A stretch of 64,000 bases of DNA from an uncultured Clostridia bacterium. Its GTDB lineage: Bacteria; Bacillota; Clostridia; Christensenellales; UBA1242. Position 1 is the first letter of the stretch; each line of letters starts with the position of its first letter. Shown piece by piece: positions 1 through 8,516 of the stretch. The notes beneath the pieces are model-generated. The model saw nothing but the letters and a program-made list of their open reading frames with translations, was not told the DNA's origin and ran no database searches. Position numbers and translations under genes: made by a program. The stretch lies in NCBI GenBank assembly GCA_944350085.1, contig CALVNY010000001.1:1-64000 (forward strand). The letters are read 5' to 3'.

Positions 1-27
1 AACACTTTATTAAATTAAAGTGTTTTT
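1..27. terminator. Hairpin with T-run at window edge
   Basis: A 9-bp inverted repeat (AACACTTTA at 1-9 and TAAAGTGTT at 16-24) is followed by a T-run on the plus strand. It lies just past the stop of the minus-strand ABC-ATPase remnant and could end transcription from either side. The left flank is outside the window. Confidence 0.55.
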
Positions 28-30
28 ATT

Positions 31-137
31 TTATAATTCTACTTTTGTGTCGGCAATATTTAAGCATCTTTTATCGTGAGAAATTATAATAACAATTTTA
101 TTATCTTTTGCTAATACTTTTATTTGATTTTTAAAAT
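31..137 (-). pseudogene. C-terminal remnant of an ABC transporter ATPase
   Basis: Translating the minus strand gives an open stretch of about 35 codons ending in TAA at 31-33. It reads like the last part of an ABC exporter nucleotide-binding domain: a short helix, a hydrophobic beta strand, then IISHD, the H-loop switch histidine, then an 'IADTKVEL' tail typical of such proteins. There is no start codon. Upstream the frame runs straight into the rubrerythrin terminator and a stop codon near 151-153. Walker A, signature and Walker B are all absent. I read it as the surviving 3' end of a deleted transporter gene. The assignment rests on a short motif and could be coincidence. Confidence 0.45.
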
Positions 138-166
138 AAAAAAGCACATATCATATGTGCTTTTTT
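138..166 (-). terminator. Rubrerythrin terminator
   Basis: GCACATAT and ATATGTGC (144-160) form a near-perfect palindrome flanked by A-run and T-run. It lies 9 bp after the rubrerythrin stop and fits a Rho-independent terminator usable in both directions. Confidence 0.75.
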
Positions 167-174
167 AAATAATT

Positions 175-714
175 TTAGTAATTTTTCTTTTCAATTTCAA
201 AATAACTTTGTGGATGTTTACATACAGGGCAAACTTCTGGTGCTTCTAAACCTTTGTGAATATGTCCACAATTTCTGCAAATCCAAACAACTTCCTTTTC
301 TCTTTTGAAAACTATTTTGTCTTGCATATTTTTTAAGAAAGAATTATATCTTTTTTGATGTTCTTTTTCGATTGCAGCAACTCCTTCAAATGCAAGTGCA
401 ATTTCTTCAAAACCTTCTTCTCTTGCAACTTTTGCAAAGCGTTTGTACATACTTGTCCATTCATATCTTTCGCCTTCTGCTGCGTCAACTAAATTTTCTT
501 CTGTTTTTGGAACTGCTCCCCCATGAAGATATTTAAACCACATTTTTGCATGTTCTTTTTCGTTGTCAGCAGTTTTTGTAAAGATTTCTGCTATTTGTTC
601 GTATCCTTCTTTTTTTGCTTGGCTTGCGTAATATGTGTATTTGTTTCTTGCTTGACTTTCACCGGCAAATGCTGTCATTAAATTTTTTTCGGTTTTACTA
701 CCCTTTAATTCCAT
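175..714 (-). CDS. rbr: Rubrerythrin
   Basis: Cytoplasmic non-haem diiron peroxidase that reduces hydrogen peroxide in anaerobes, taking electrons through its own rubredoxin-like centre. The 179-residue length is usual. Residues 1-135 form the ferritin-like four-helix domain with ligand motifs: Glu19, an ExxH at 52-55 and a second ExxH at 116-119. Residues about 143-179 form the rubredoxin-like domain with two Cys pairs (Cys146/149 and Cys162/165). The start has a good AGGAG site 6-7 bases upstream. It appears monocistronic, with its own terminator downstream and about 250 bp of AT-rich leader before rarA. I could not find a convincing PerR box in that leader. Confidence 0.95.
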   Translation of the reverse strand: MELKGSKTEKNLMTAFAGESQARNKYTYYASQAKKEGYEQIAEIFTKTADNEKEHAKMWFKYLHGGAVPKTEENLVDAAEGERYEWTSMYKRFAKVAREEGFEEIALAFEGVAAIEKEHQKRYNSFLKNMQDKIVFKREKEVVWICRNCGHIHKGLEAPEVCPVCKHPQSYFEIEKKNY

Positions 715-971
715 TTTTTATCTCCTAAAAGTTTTTTTATAAGTTTATACAATATTCTTTTTTTAGTAAACTATTTTAAACCATTTTTAATTTATTTGTT
801 TTAAATTATTTTTATTGTATTTTAAATTAATTATTTAACTTTTAAAATTTATTTAAACTATAACTTTATATATTCAAATTTTTTTTATTTTAATTTTTTA
901 TTATTTCCCCATTACAAATAAATAGTAAAATAAAATTTATTTGTTTTTTATTTTACAAAGTAACAATATTT

Positions 972-2261
972 TTATTTATTGTATTTATCTTTCTTTTTAA
1001 TTAAATTGGCTTCTTTTCCATTTTTGCTTGGAACATAATAAACCCTATCTTTAATATTATCTGGCAAATATTGTTGTTTAACATATCCACCAAAATCGTG
1101 TGGATATTTGTAACTTCCGTGTCCATCATTATATCCTGTTGGATGATTTTTTAAATGATTTGGCACATCAGTTTGCTTTTCGTGTTCTGCATCATACATT
1201 GCTTTATTCATTGCAACCACAACACTATTGCTCTTTTCGGCTTCGCATATATAAATTATTGCATGACATATTGACAAATTACATTCTGGCATACCTAAAT
1301 TTTGAACTGAATTTAGTGCTGCATTTGCTAAAAGCAACGCATTACTATCAGCCATGCCAATATCTTCACTTGCATGTGCAATCATACGCCTAACTATAAT
1401 TAATGGATCAACACCATTTAACAATAATTTTTGTGCATAAAATAATGCTGCGTCTGTGTCACTTCCCCTTAAACTTTTGCAAAATGCACTAAGTGTGTCG
1501 TAATATGTGTTTTCGTCCAAACTTACAAACTTTTTTTGTATACATTCCTCGGCAATTTCTTTTGTTATAACTTTTATTCCATCTTTATTTTCAGATGTTG
1601 TTTTAAATGCCATTTCTAATGCATTTAATGCACACCTTATATCACCATCACTTGCCCAAGCCAAAAGTTCAAGTGCATCGGGTTTTAAATCAACCTTGTA
1701 ATTGCCATAACCTCTTTCTTTGTTTGTTAGCGCATGATTTATTGCCAACTTAACATCATCTTTACTTAATTTTTTAAATTCAAAAACACGACACCTTGAA
1801 ACTATTGCTCTTGTCATATTTATATAAGGATTTTCAGTTGTTGAACCAATAAAAATTATGCTACCTTCTTCAATGGCTTGCAACACAGAATCGCTTTGTG
1901 CTTTGTTCCATCTATGACACTCATCTAACAACAAATATGTTTTTGTGCCATATAGTTCTAAGTTTGTCCTTGCTTCATCTATTATTTTTTTTGCATCTGC
2001 CACACCAGAACTTATAGCATTTAACTTTTTAAAATTTCCATTGCAAGTGTTTGCAATAATACTTGCAAGAGTTGTTTTGCCAACTCCCGGTGGTCCATAA
2101 AATATACAACTGCCAATAGCACCTGTTTTTATTGCCTTAACCAAAAAACTATTTTCATAAATTAAATGCTTTTGCCCAACAAATTCTTCTAACGACTGTG
2201 GACGCATTCTATCAGCAAGTGGTGCAAACCTTTTTAAATTTTCCTCAAATAAGTTGTTCAT
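972..2261 (-). CDS. rarA: Replication-associated recombination protein RarA (MgsA), AAA+ ATPase
   Basis: AAA+ ATPase of the RarA/MgsA/WRNIP1 family that acts at stalled replication forks. The 429-residue length fits. Walker A (GPPGVGKT) is at about residues 56-63 and Walker B (LLLDECH) at about 110-115. Family members usually have DEIHRFNK here; this one reads DECHRWNK. Sensor motifs such as 'GSTTENP' and the C-terminal tetramerisation region ('HPTGYNDGHGSYKYPHDF') are recognisable. The start is preceded by GAGGG. It is probably transcribed alone. A LexA-like palindrome lies about 63 bp upstream of the start, hinting at damage control. Confidence 0.93.
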   Translation of the reverse strand: MNNLFEENLKRFAPLADRMRPQSLEEFVGQKHLIYENSFLVKAIKTGAIGSCIFYGPPGVGKTTLASIIANTCNGNFKKLNAISSGVADAKKIIDEARTNLELYGTKTYLLLDECHRWNKAQSDSVLQAIEEGSIIFIGSTTENPYINMTRAIVSRCRVFEFKKLSKDDVKLAINHALTNKERGYGNYKVDLKPDALELLAWASDGDIRCALNALEMAFKTTSENKDGIKVITKEIAEECIQKKFVSLDENTYYDTLSAFCKSLRGSDTDAALFYAQKLLLNGVDPLIIVRRMIAHASEDIGMADSNALLLANAALNSVQNLGMPECNLSICHAIIYICEAEKSNSVVVAMNKAMYDAEHEKQTDVPNHLKNHPTGYNDGHGSYKYPHDFGGYVKQQYLPDNIKDRVYYVPSKNGKEANLIKKKDKYNK

Positions 2262-2323
2262 AATACCCTCTTAAAACTAATAATATTTTAACATAATAAA
2301 CCAACTTTAACAATCAAATAAAG

Positions 2324-2337
2324 CAAACAAATGTTCT
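2324..2337. promoter_or_regulatory. Candidate LexA box upstream of rarA
   Basis: The minus strand reads AGAACATTTGTTTG, matching the Firmicutes LexA consensus CGAACRNRYGTTYG at 12 of 14 positions. It is intergenic, about 63 bp upstream of the rarA start. It is weaker than the two other sites in this window. Confidence 0.4.
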
Positions 2338-2507
2338 AACAATAACAATATGTAATTTTAATTTTAAAAAATTATTTTGTTAATCTTTTTAAAAAGCATA
2401 TTATTAAATTTTTGTAAAATCTATGTAAATAAATTTTATTGAAATTATTTTTGCATAGCATTTAAAAACTCTATTTTAAAGGCAAAATTTAAGTTTTGCA
2501 TAGGTTT

Positions 2508-2533
2508 AAAAAAAATACCACAAAAAGTGGTAT
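2508..2533 (-). terminator. rnpB terminator
   Basis: ATACCAC (2515-2521) pairs with GTGGTAT (2527-2533) around an A5 loop. On the minus strand it is followed by eight T. It sits directly after the rnpB 3' end. Confidence 0.85.
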
Positions 2534-2536
2534 TAA

Positions 2537-2870
2537 TTAGATACACATAAGCCGAGTTCTGTGTTATATGGTTATCTATCTAGGCACATTGTTACCAATA
2601 TGCTCATGCGTTGTATTGGGACTTACGAGTAGTTTTATAACGCCCCTTAACTTGCACCGAGTGGGGTTTACATAAAAACATAGTTACCTATATTTTTGGC
2701 ACGCTCTTATCTGTGCCTTTCCACCCTTACATAAGTTTTCACTTATGCGGTATATCTCTGTTGCACTTTCCCTAGGATTGCTCCCGGCGGCCGTTAGCCG
2801 TCACTCTTACTCTGTGGTGCTCGGACTTTCCTCATAAAATTTCTTTTACGCAACCATAAGTATATCTAAC
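2537..2870 (-). ncRNA. rnpB: RNase P RNA
   Basis: Catalytic RNA of ribonuclease P, which matures tRNA 5' ends. The minus strand carries the universal block GAGGAAAGTCCGAGC near the 5' end, then GTGCAACAGAGA in the core, and a 3' end with ACAGAACTCGGCTTATG. The terminal P1 helix is visible: TTAGATATAC at 2860-2869 can pair over ten positions (with G-U pairs) with GTGTATCTAA at 2537-2546. The length of about 334 nt and the order of conserved blocks look like the ancestral class A layout rather than the Bacillus class B. It has its own promoter and terminator. Ends are estimated from P1. Confidence 0.93.
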
Positions 2871-2876
2871 TATAAT

Positions 2877-2904
2877 ATTATATCACAATCACAAAAAAAT
2901 TCAA
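2877..2904 (-). promoter_or_regulatory. rnpB sigma-A promoter
   Basis: Minus strand: -35 TTGAAT (2899-2904), 16-bp spacer, extended -10 TGA-TATAAT (2877-2882), placing the start of transcription at the P1 helix of rnpB near 2870. Confidence 0.65.
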
Positions 2905-2917
2905 TATCTTTTTGCTA

Positions 2918-3742
2918 TTACATTGTGCTATCGTAATTTGTGTTTAACTTAGCATTATCATCTTTTTCATTAATTTCTTTACAATCATCTTGTTGGTCAA
3001 TAACACTACTTTCAGGTTTTATTTCAAGAATATTTTTTGAAGTTATTGGCTCTGAAACATGGTTGTATTTCATAGTTTTGTCATTATAAAATTTATCTCT
3101 ATTGCTTTTGTAAAACACAACACCTTTTTCACTTTCTGTTTTTAAAACAGCACCAAAACTTGTTGAAGACAAAATTGTTTGATTGTTATAATCAAGAAGT
3201 TGTGATGAAATGTTTGATTCAATTTGCATATATTTGCCATTAGTATTTTCATCTTTTACAACATAATAGCAATCAAAATTGTTTAAAAAGTCAGTTTTGT
3301 TTCTAATAATAACAACCTTATTTTCAAGCGATTTTGTTGCTCTATTATATTTTTTTGCCAAATAAAAAGATGCATGATGATATTTCTTTACAGGATTTGC
3401 AACTGTTTTTGTGTAAAGCCCATTTTCATAATTTCTTGTTTCTCTCATTATTAAATACGATGTTTGTGTTAAAGAATATGTATCAAAATAAACAATTTTT
3501 TTGCTATCTTTTTCTAAAATTTTTACATCAATAGTTTTATCTTTTAAATCAAAGTAAGAAATTATTGAATAATTTTTAGACATATTTTTATATGTTTTTA
3601 ACATATTAAACATTTCTTCATACATTTCAAACTCTACTATTACGCTTGAAAACCTTTTTAGATAAAATGCAAATGTTCCATACCCTGCCACTAAATAATT
3701 GTTTGACAATTTTTTTCTTCTATAACTTCTATAATCAGCCAT
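2918..3742 (-). CDS. Hypothetical protein, 274 aa
   Basis: I do not recognise a family. The protein is predicted soluble: no signal peptide or membrane segment. The N terminus is basic (DYRSYRRKK) and the last 50 residues are acidic and Asn/Asp-rich, probably disordered. The middle (about 40-215) alternates charged and beta-prone stretches such as 'IISYFDLKDKTIDVKILE' and 'YYVVKDENTNGKYMQIES'. It lies between rnpB and sigK, on the same strand as both, 62 bp after sigK, so read-through from sigK is possible. The start follows an AAGGTGG-type site. Confidence 0.7.
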   Translation of the reverse strand: MADYRSYRRKKLSNNYLVAGYGTFAFYLKRFSSVIVEFEMYEEMFNMLKTYKNMSKNYSIISYFDLKDKTIDVKILEKDSKKIVYFDTYSLTQTSYLIMRETRNYENGLYTKTVANPVKKYHHASFYLAKKYNRATKSLENKVVIIRNKTDFLNNFDCYYVVKDENTNGKYMQIESNISSQLLDYNNQTILSSTSFGAVLKTESEKGVVFYKSNRDKFYNDKTMKYNHVSEPITSKNILEIKPESSVIDQQDDCKEINEKDDNAKLNTNYDSTM

Positions 3743-3804
3743 AATTCCACCTTTAAAACAAGGTATATTTTAATATATAAACCTTTGCTAGTCAATACTA
3801 TTTT

Positions 3805-4500
3805 TTAAAAATTTTCATTTTTTACAATATCTTTTAAAACATATATCGCTTTTTTTTCAAGTCTGCTTATGTAACTTCTACTAATATTTAATTTTTTTGC
3901 AACTTCCCTTTGTGTTAGCATTGGCAAATTTTTAAGTCCATATCTCAAACAAATTATTTCGTATTCTCTTTTTGTTAAGTGTGTTTTTAAAATTTTGTCT
4001 AATTTTTGCGAAAGTATTGTGTTGTTAACATTTTTTTCAACATCTTCATCTTCATCATACATAATATCAAGCAGTGTTATTTCATTGTTTTCGCTGTCCA
4101 CTCCCAAACTTTCTTCAATACTTGTGGTGCTTTTATGTTTTTTTTGAACTCGAAGTAACATTAAAATTTCGTTTTCAATGCATTTTGCTGCATAAGTTGA
4201 AAGTTGAGTTCCCATTCCAATCTTATATGTATTAATTGCTTTAATAAGCCCCAAACTTCCTACACTTATTAAATCATCTGCTTCTTCGCAACCATTGTAT
4301 TTTTTAACAATATGTGCAACAAGCCTTAAATTGTGATTTATTAAAATTTCTTTTGCTTTCATATCGCCATTATGAAATTTTTCTAAGTATTCTAGTTCTT
4401 GTTTGGCAGTTAGTGGTTTTGGGAATGACGAATTGTTGTTTATAAAGCCAGAAAAAAACATTATCTTTTGCATAAAGGCAACAAAACTTTCTACAATCAT
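3805..4500 (-). CDS. sigK: RNA polymerase sporulation sigma factor, SigK/SigE type
   Basis: Sigma-70 family factor that directs late (mother-cell) sporulation transcription in endospore formers. Region 2 is clear (NHNLRLVAHIVKKY, then the region 2.2/2.3 block around 'DLISVGSLGLIKAI' and 'TQLSTYAAKCIENEILM'). Region 4 ends with a helix-turn-helix (TQREVAKKLNISRSYISRLEKKA). The N-terminal 20 or so residues are hydrophobic and resemble the pro-sequence of SigK (FVAFMQKIMFFSGFI) followed by FPKPL, as in Bacillus SigK (FPQPL). At 231 aa it is full length and not split by a skin-type element. SigE is the main alternative; the N terminus favours SigK. Confidence 0.85.
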   Translation of the reverse strand: MIVESFVAFMQKIMFFSGFINNNSSFPKPLTAKQELEYLEKFHNGDMKAKEILINHNLRLVAHIVKKYNGCEEADDLISVGSLGLIKAINTYKIGMGTQLSTYAAKCIENEILMLLRVQKKHKSTTSIEESLGVDSENNEITLLDIMYDEDEDVEKNVNNTILSQKLDKILKTHLTKREYEIICLRYGLKNLPMLTQREVAKKLNISRSYISRLEKKAIYVLKDIVKNENF

Positions 4501-4716
4501 ATAAACTCCTTAACAATAAATAAATTATTAGTTTTATATATATATGTAGAAATTTGTCAAAAATTGCTTGTACAACCCAAATTAAAACTTTAACTTTCAA
4601 CTTAGTTAATTAAAAAACACAAATTGTTATTTTTTTAATAGTTTGTTTTAATTGTTATAATTAAAATTAAAATCATTTAATCATAGTAAAACATTCCATT
4701 ATTTGTGTTTATAAAC

Positions 4717-4748
4717 AAAAAAAACACCATTTAAACTATGGTGTTTTT
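4717..4748 (-). terminator. Terminator after trhP
   Basis: AAAACACCAT (4721-4730) pairs with ATGGTGTTTT (4738-4747), with T-runs on both strands. It lies immediately after the trhP stop. Confidence 0.8.
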
Positions 4749-4752
4749 TTAT

Positions 4753-5970
4753 TTATTTTCTTAAAATATCCCCTTCGCTAAGTTGTAAATCTGTGTATAG
4801 ATATAGTTTTTCTTGAACAGCTTTTGCGTCAATCACATCTTCGCCTTTTTCATTTTCCATTTTTGTAATAACTATCTTTTTATTAAAATTATTTGTTGGG
4901 CTTAGAACTTCCAAAGTGTCGCCAACTTTAAAACGATTACGCTGTTCAATTAGCACTTTACCATTACTGCTATCTTTCAAAACCTTTGCCATAAACTCAC
5001 TATTTTGAATTGGCATACTATCTTTAATATATTCTTTATCATTTGCACCAAAATAAAATCCTGTTGTGTATCTTCTATGAGATGTGTTTTCGAGTTCAGT
5101 TACTAGTTCTTTTGGGCAAACATAAGGAATATTATTTTCTTTTGCCTTTTTTAAAACTTCAAATGCTCGCCTATAAGCATTTACAACAGTTGCAACATAA
5201 AATGGGCTTTTCATTCTGCCTTCAATTTTAAAACTTGTAATTCCTGCATCAACCAATTTATCTAAATGCTCAATTAAACACAAGTCTTTGCTATTTAAAA
5301 TATATGTTCCCCTTTCATCTTCAGTTATGTCAAAGTATTCACCTTCTCTATTTTTTTCACAAAGTGAATAATTCCAACGGCAAGCCTGAACACACTCGCC
5401 ATGATTGCTATCTCTGCCTGTAAAATAGTTTGAAAGCAAACATCTTCCACTATAACTTATGCACATTGCACCATGAACAAATGTTTCGATTTCTATTTCT
5501 TTTGGAATAAAATCTCTAATTTCTTTAATTTCTTTTAAACTTAGTTCTCTGGCCAAAATAAGCCTTGTTACATCTAAATCTGCAAAAAATTTAGCACTAT
5601 ATTTATTAGTAATATTTGCTTGTGTTGAAACATGTATTGCCATAGTAGGACAAACTTCTTTAATAAATTTTATAATCCCAACATCTGCCACAATTAGTGC
5701 ATCTGCACCAATTTCTTTTAAGTATAAAATGTATTCTTTTAAATTTTCAAAGTCAGGATTATGTGCAATTACATTTATTGTTATATAGCATTTTTTATTT
5801 AGGCTGTGTGCATATTCTATTGAAGATTTTAACTCATCATCATTAAAATTTCCTGCATAGGCTCTTAGTCCAAGTTTTGTTCCAGCAAAATAACACGCAT
5901 CTGCACCAAAATAAAATGCTGTTTTTAATTTTTCCATATTCCCTGCTGGGGCTAAAATTTCTATATTCAT
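4753..5970 (-). CDS. trhP: U32 peptidase-family protein, tRNA uridine-34 hydroxylation (TrhP/YrrO type)
   Basis: The U32 family includes Bacillus YrrN/YrrO and E. coli YegQ (TrhP), which act in prephenate-dependent hydroxylation of wobble uridine to ho5U34. The N terminus (EILAPAGNMEKLKTAFYFGADACYFAG) is the family hallmark. A Cys cluster (VHGAMCISYSGRCLLSNY, then GECVQACRW) lies around residues 165-200. The C-terminal 80 residues form the beta-barrel extension. It starts 3 bp after the O-methyltransferase gene, matching the Bacillus yrrM-yrrN-yrrO arrangement, with one U32 gene here instead of two. The old label 'collagenase-like protease' should not be trusted. The hydroxylation role is inferred from the partner gene. 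Confidence 0.85.
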   Translation of the reverse strand: MNIEILAPAGNMEKLKTAFYFGADACYFAGTKLGLRAYAGNFNDDELKSSIEYAHSLNKKCYITINVIAHNPDFENLKEYILYLKEIGADALIVADVGIIKFIKEVCPTMAIHVSTQANITNKYSAKFFADLDVTRLILARELSLKEIKEIRDFIPKEIEIETFVHGAMCISYSGRCLLSNYFTGRDSNHGECVQACRWNYSLCEKNREGEYFDITEDERGTYILNSKDLCLIEHLDKLVDAGITSFKIEGRMKSPFYVATVVNAYRRAFEVLKKAKENNIPYVCPKELVTELENTSHRRYTTGFYFGANDKEYIKDSMPIQNSEFMAKVLKDSSNGKVLIEQRNRFKVGDTLEVLSPTNNFNKKIVITKMENEKGEDVIDAKAVQEKLYLYTDLQLSEGDILRK

Positions 5971-5973
5971 AAA

Positions 5974-6558
5974 TTATTCCTTTAATTTTATCTTTTTTGA
6001 AATTGCAACACCATCGCCAATATGATAAATTTTGCTTTCAAGTTCAAAATCATTACAAATTGCATTAATATACTTTCTTAAATTAACAACAATGGTGCGT
6101 TTTTTGTGTGGTATAAATTCAGCACTTTCAACCATTCCTTTGTACAAAACATTGTCAGCAAATAGCGTTCCGCCATCATTTAATAATTTTTTTAGATAAG
6201 GCAAATAATTTATATACTGACCTTTTGGACCATCTAAAAATATAAAATCAAATTTTTGGTTTAAGTTTTTAATAACTTCCTTGGCATCACCTTGTATTTG
6301 ATTTACTCTATCAATTACATTGTTGCTTTCAAATGTTTGTTTTGCAATTGCAATGTTTTGTTCCTCTAATTCAATGGTTGTTAAAATTGCATTGCTATAT
6401 TTTAACATAACTGTGCCTGAATAACCAACAGCAGTTCCAATTTCCAAAATTGTTTTTGGATTAACTTCCTTAATTTTTTCTATTAACAAGTTTTTTGTTT
6501 CATTAAGCAAAACAGGAATATAGTTTTGTCTTGCGTATCTTTCTAATTCTTCTAACAT
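5974..6558 (-). CDS. trmR: tRNA 5-hydroxyuridine O-methyltransferase (TrmR/YrrM type)
   Basis: SAM-dependent class I O-methyltransferase of the YrrM family, which converts ho5U34 to mo5U34 in tRNA. The glycine-rich SAM motif (ILEIGTAVGYSG) is at about residues 38-50. The acidic ribose-binding residue follows in 'TTIELEEQN', and 'DFIFLDGPKG' supplies the metal-binding Asp typical of COMT-like enzymes. The 194-aa length is slightly short of the usual 215. It sits 11 bp after rnj and 3 bp before trhP, so the three are probably co-transcribed. Substrate is inferred from the trhP neighbour. Confidence 0.85.
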   Translation of the reverse strand: MLEELERYARQNYIPVLLNETKNLLIEKIKEVNPKTILEIGTAVGYSGTVMLKYSNAILTTIELEEQNIAIAKQTFESNNVIDRVNQIQGDAKEVIKNLNQKFDFIFLDGPKGQYINYLPYLKKLLNDGGTLFADNVLYKGMVESAEFIPHKKRTIVVNLRKYINAICNDFELESKIYHIGDGVAISKKIKLKE

Positions 6559-6569
6559 TTTATTTCCTT

Positions 6570-8516
6570 TTAAACTTCAATAATAACAGGCAAAATTAAT
6601 GGACGGCGTTTAAGTTTTTTATAAAAATAGTTTCCAAGTAATTTTTTGATATTTATTTTAACTTGTGACCAATCTTGTGATTTAAAGTTAAAACTACTAA
6701 TTGCATTTATAACAACATCTTTGCCTTCTTCAAGCATTGGGTCGTTGTCGTTAAGATACACAAAACCACGAGTTATAAGTTCTGGTTTTGAAGTTAATGC
6801 ACCTGTCATATTGTTAATTGTTATTGTAACAACACACAAACCTTCTTCGCTAAGTTGAATTCTATCTTTTAAAACAGTTGAACCAACATCGCCAACACCA
6901 AGACCATCAACTAACCTTATTCCACTTGGAACATTGTCTGATAATTTAATTGCTTGCTTATTAATTAAAATTTGGTTTCCTAGGTCTGGAATAATGATAT
7001 TTTGTTTTGGAATTCCAACGCTTTCTGCAATATTTGCATGTGCTTTAAGTTGCCTATATTCTCCATGAACAGGCACAAAGAATTTTGGACGAACTAATGA
7101 CAACATCAATTTTAATTCTTCACTATATGCGTGCCCTGAAACATGCACATCAGCAATTTGTTCATATATTACAGAAGCACCTTTACGATAAAGCAAATTT
7201 ATAACTCTATTTATTGTAACTTCATTTCCAGGGATTACTGAACTTGACAAAATAATTAAATCGTTTTCGCCAATTTCAACCTTGTTAAATTCCCCTGCAG
7301 CCATACGAGTTAATGCACTTGCTGGCTCCCCTTGTGTTCCTGTTGAAATAATACAAATTTCGCTATCGGCATATTTGTCAATAGTTGAAATGTCAATAAT
7401 TTGCCCTTTATCTAATTGCAATTCGCCTAGTTTGCTTGCTGTTTCGCAAACATTAACCATACTTCTGCCACTAAACGCAACTTTACGGCCATATTTTTTA
7501 CTAATATTTAAAATTTGTTGAACACGATGAATATTGCTTGCAAATGTTGCAACAAAAATTCTTTTTTGTTTGTTTCCATTAAATATATTATCCAAAGTTT
7601 CGCCAACTTTAATTTCTGGCATACTATATCCTGGGCGTTCAGCGTTTGTGCTATCACTTGTTAAAAGCAAAACCCCATTGTTGCCTAGTTCAGCAAAGTG
7701 TCCTAAATCCATTTTGTCTTTGTCAAGTGGAGTTAAGTCTATTTTAAAATCTCCTGTGTGAACATACATTCCAACAGGTGTTTTAATTGCAAAAGCAACT
7801 GAGCCACTAATACTATGAGTCACTTTTAAAAATTCAATTTCAAAACAACCAAGTTTAATTTTTTGATTTGATTTTATTGTGTTTAATTTAACCTTTTTTA
7901 AGTTTCTATGTTCTTTTAATTTGTTTTCAATTAAAGCATTAGTTAATCTTGTTCCAAATATTGGTGCTTCAATATCTGTTAAAACATAAGGTATTGAACC
8001 AATATGGTCCTCGTGTCCGTGTGTAATAATAATGCCTTTTATTTTGCTTTTATTTTGTATTAAATAAGTTATGTCTGGAACAACCAAGTCAACTCCCGGC
8101 ATATCGTCGCCCGGAAATGTTAGCCCACAGTCCATTACAATCATATCGTTGCCATATTCCAAAGTTGTCATATTTTTGCCAACTTCGCCAACACCACCTA
8201 AAAAACTAATTTTTAAGTTTTGCATACTGTGTCTAACTGGTTTGCTTCTTGTAACTTTTGTTTTTGTTTTACTGTTTGCTTTTGCATTTTCATCTTCCCA
8301 AACAATTTTATTGTTTGAAACAAACCTACTATTTAAGTTGCTTGCTAAAACGTTTGAATCGTTAATTGTTAGATTGCTTGATGCTTCACTTACATCAACA
8401 TTTGCTTCATTATTTAATTCATTTGTTTTAAGATTTTTACTTGTAGATTTTTTACGGTTATATCTAAAACCTTTTTTATTTGTGTTTTCTTTTGTAATAT
8501 TATTATTTGTTTCCAT
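6570..8516 (-). CDS. rnj: Ribonuclease J
   Basis: Metallo-beta-lactamase/beta-CASP ribonuclease with endo- and 5'-3' exonuclease activity, central to mRNA decay and rRNA maturation. The zinc-binding motif HGHEDH is at about residues 166-171, and the later conserved motifs 'HVSGHAYSEELKL' and 'PVHGEYR' are present. I start at 8516 because AGGAGG lies 5 bases upstream; a longer reading frame from 8579 lacks such a site. The catalytic core begins only near residue 100 ('LKISFLGGVGEVGKNM'). It is preceded by a basic, Asn/Lys/Ser-rich, probably disordered extension that makes the protein 648 aa rather than the usual 555 or so. First gene of the rnj-trmR-trhP unit. Confidence 0.93.
   Translation of the reverse strand: METNNNITKENTNKKGFRYNRKKSTSKNLKTNELNNEANVDVSEASSNLTINDSNVLASNLNSRFVSNNKIVWEDENAKANSKTKTKVTRSKPVRHSMQNLKISFLGGVGEVGKNMTTLEYGNDMIVMDCGLTFPGDDMPGVDLVVPDITYLIQNKSKIKGIIITHGHEDHIGSIPYVLTDIEAPIFGTRLTNALIENKLKEHRNLKKVKLNTIKSNQKIKLGCFEIEFLKVTHSISGSVAFAIKTPVGMYVHTGDFKIDLTPLDKDKMDLGHFAELGNNGVLLLTSDSTNAERPGYSMPEIKVGETLDNIFNGNKQKRIFVATFASNIHRVQQILNISKKYGRKVAFSGRSMVNVCETASKLGELQLDKGQIIDISTIDKYADSEICIISTGTQGEPASALTRMAAGEFNKVEIGENDLIILSSSVIPGNEVTINRVINLLYRKGASVIYEQIADVHVSGHAYSEELKLMLSLVRPKFFVPVHGEYRQLKAHANIAESVGIPKQNIIIPDLGNQILINKQAIKLSDNVPSGIRLVDGLGVGDVGSTVLKDRIQLSEEGLCVVTITINNMTGALTSKPELITRGFVYLNDNDPMLEEGKDVVINAISSFNFKSQDWSQVKINIKKLLGNYFYKKLKRRPLILPVIIEV

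Noticed and set aside
914-944. Inverted repeat ACAAATAAAT/ATTTATTTGT downstream of rarA
   Set aside because: The T-run is on the plus strand, the wrong side for rarA, and there is no plus-strand gene to end. A/T-only arms of this length are expected by chance here.
4370-4600. 76-codon minus-strand frame overlapping sigK
   Set aside because: Out of frame with sigK, which is well supported; no ribosome binding site.
5474-5487. LexA-like TGAACAAATGTTTC
   Set aside because: Lies inside the trhP coding sequence, where the bases encode conserved residues (ETFVHGAM), so the match is explained by protein sequence.
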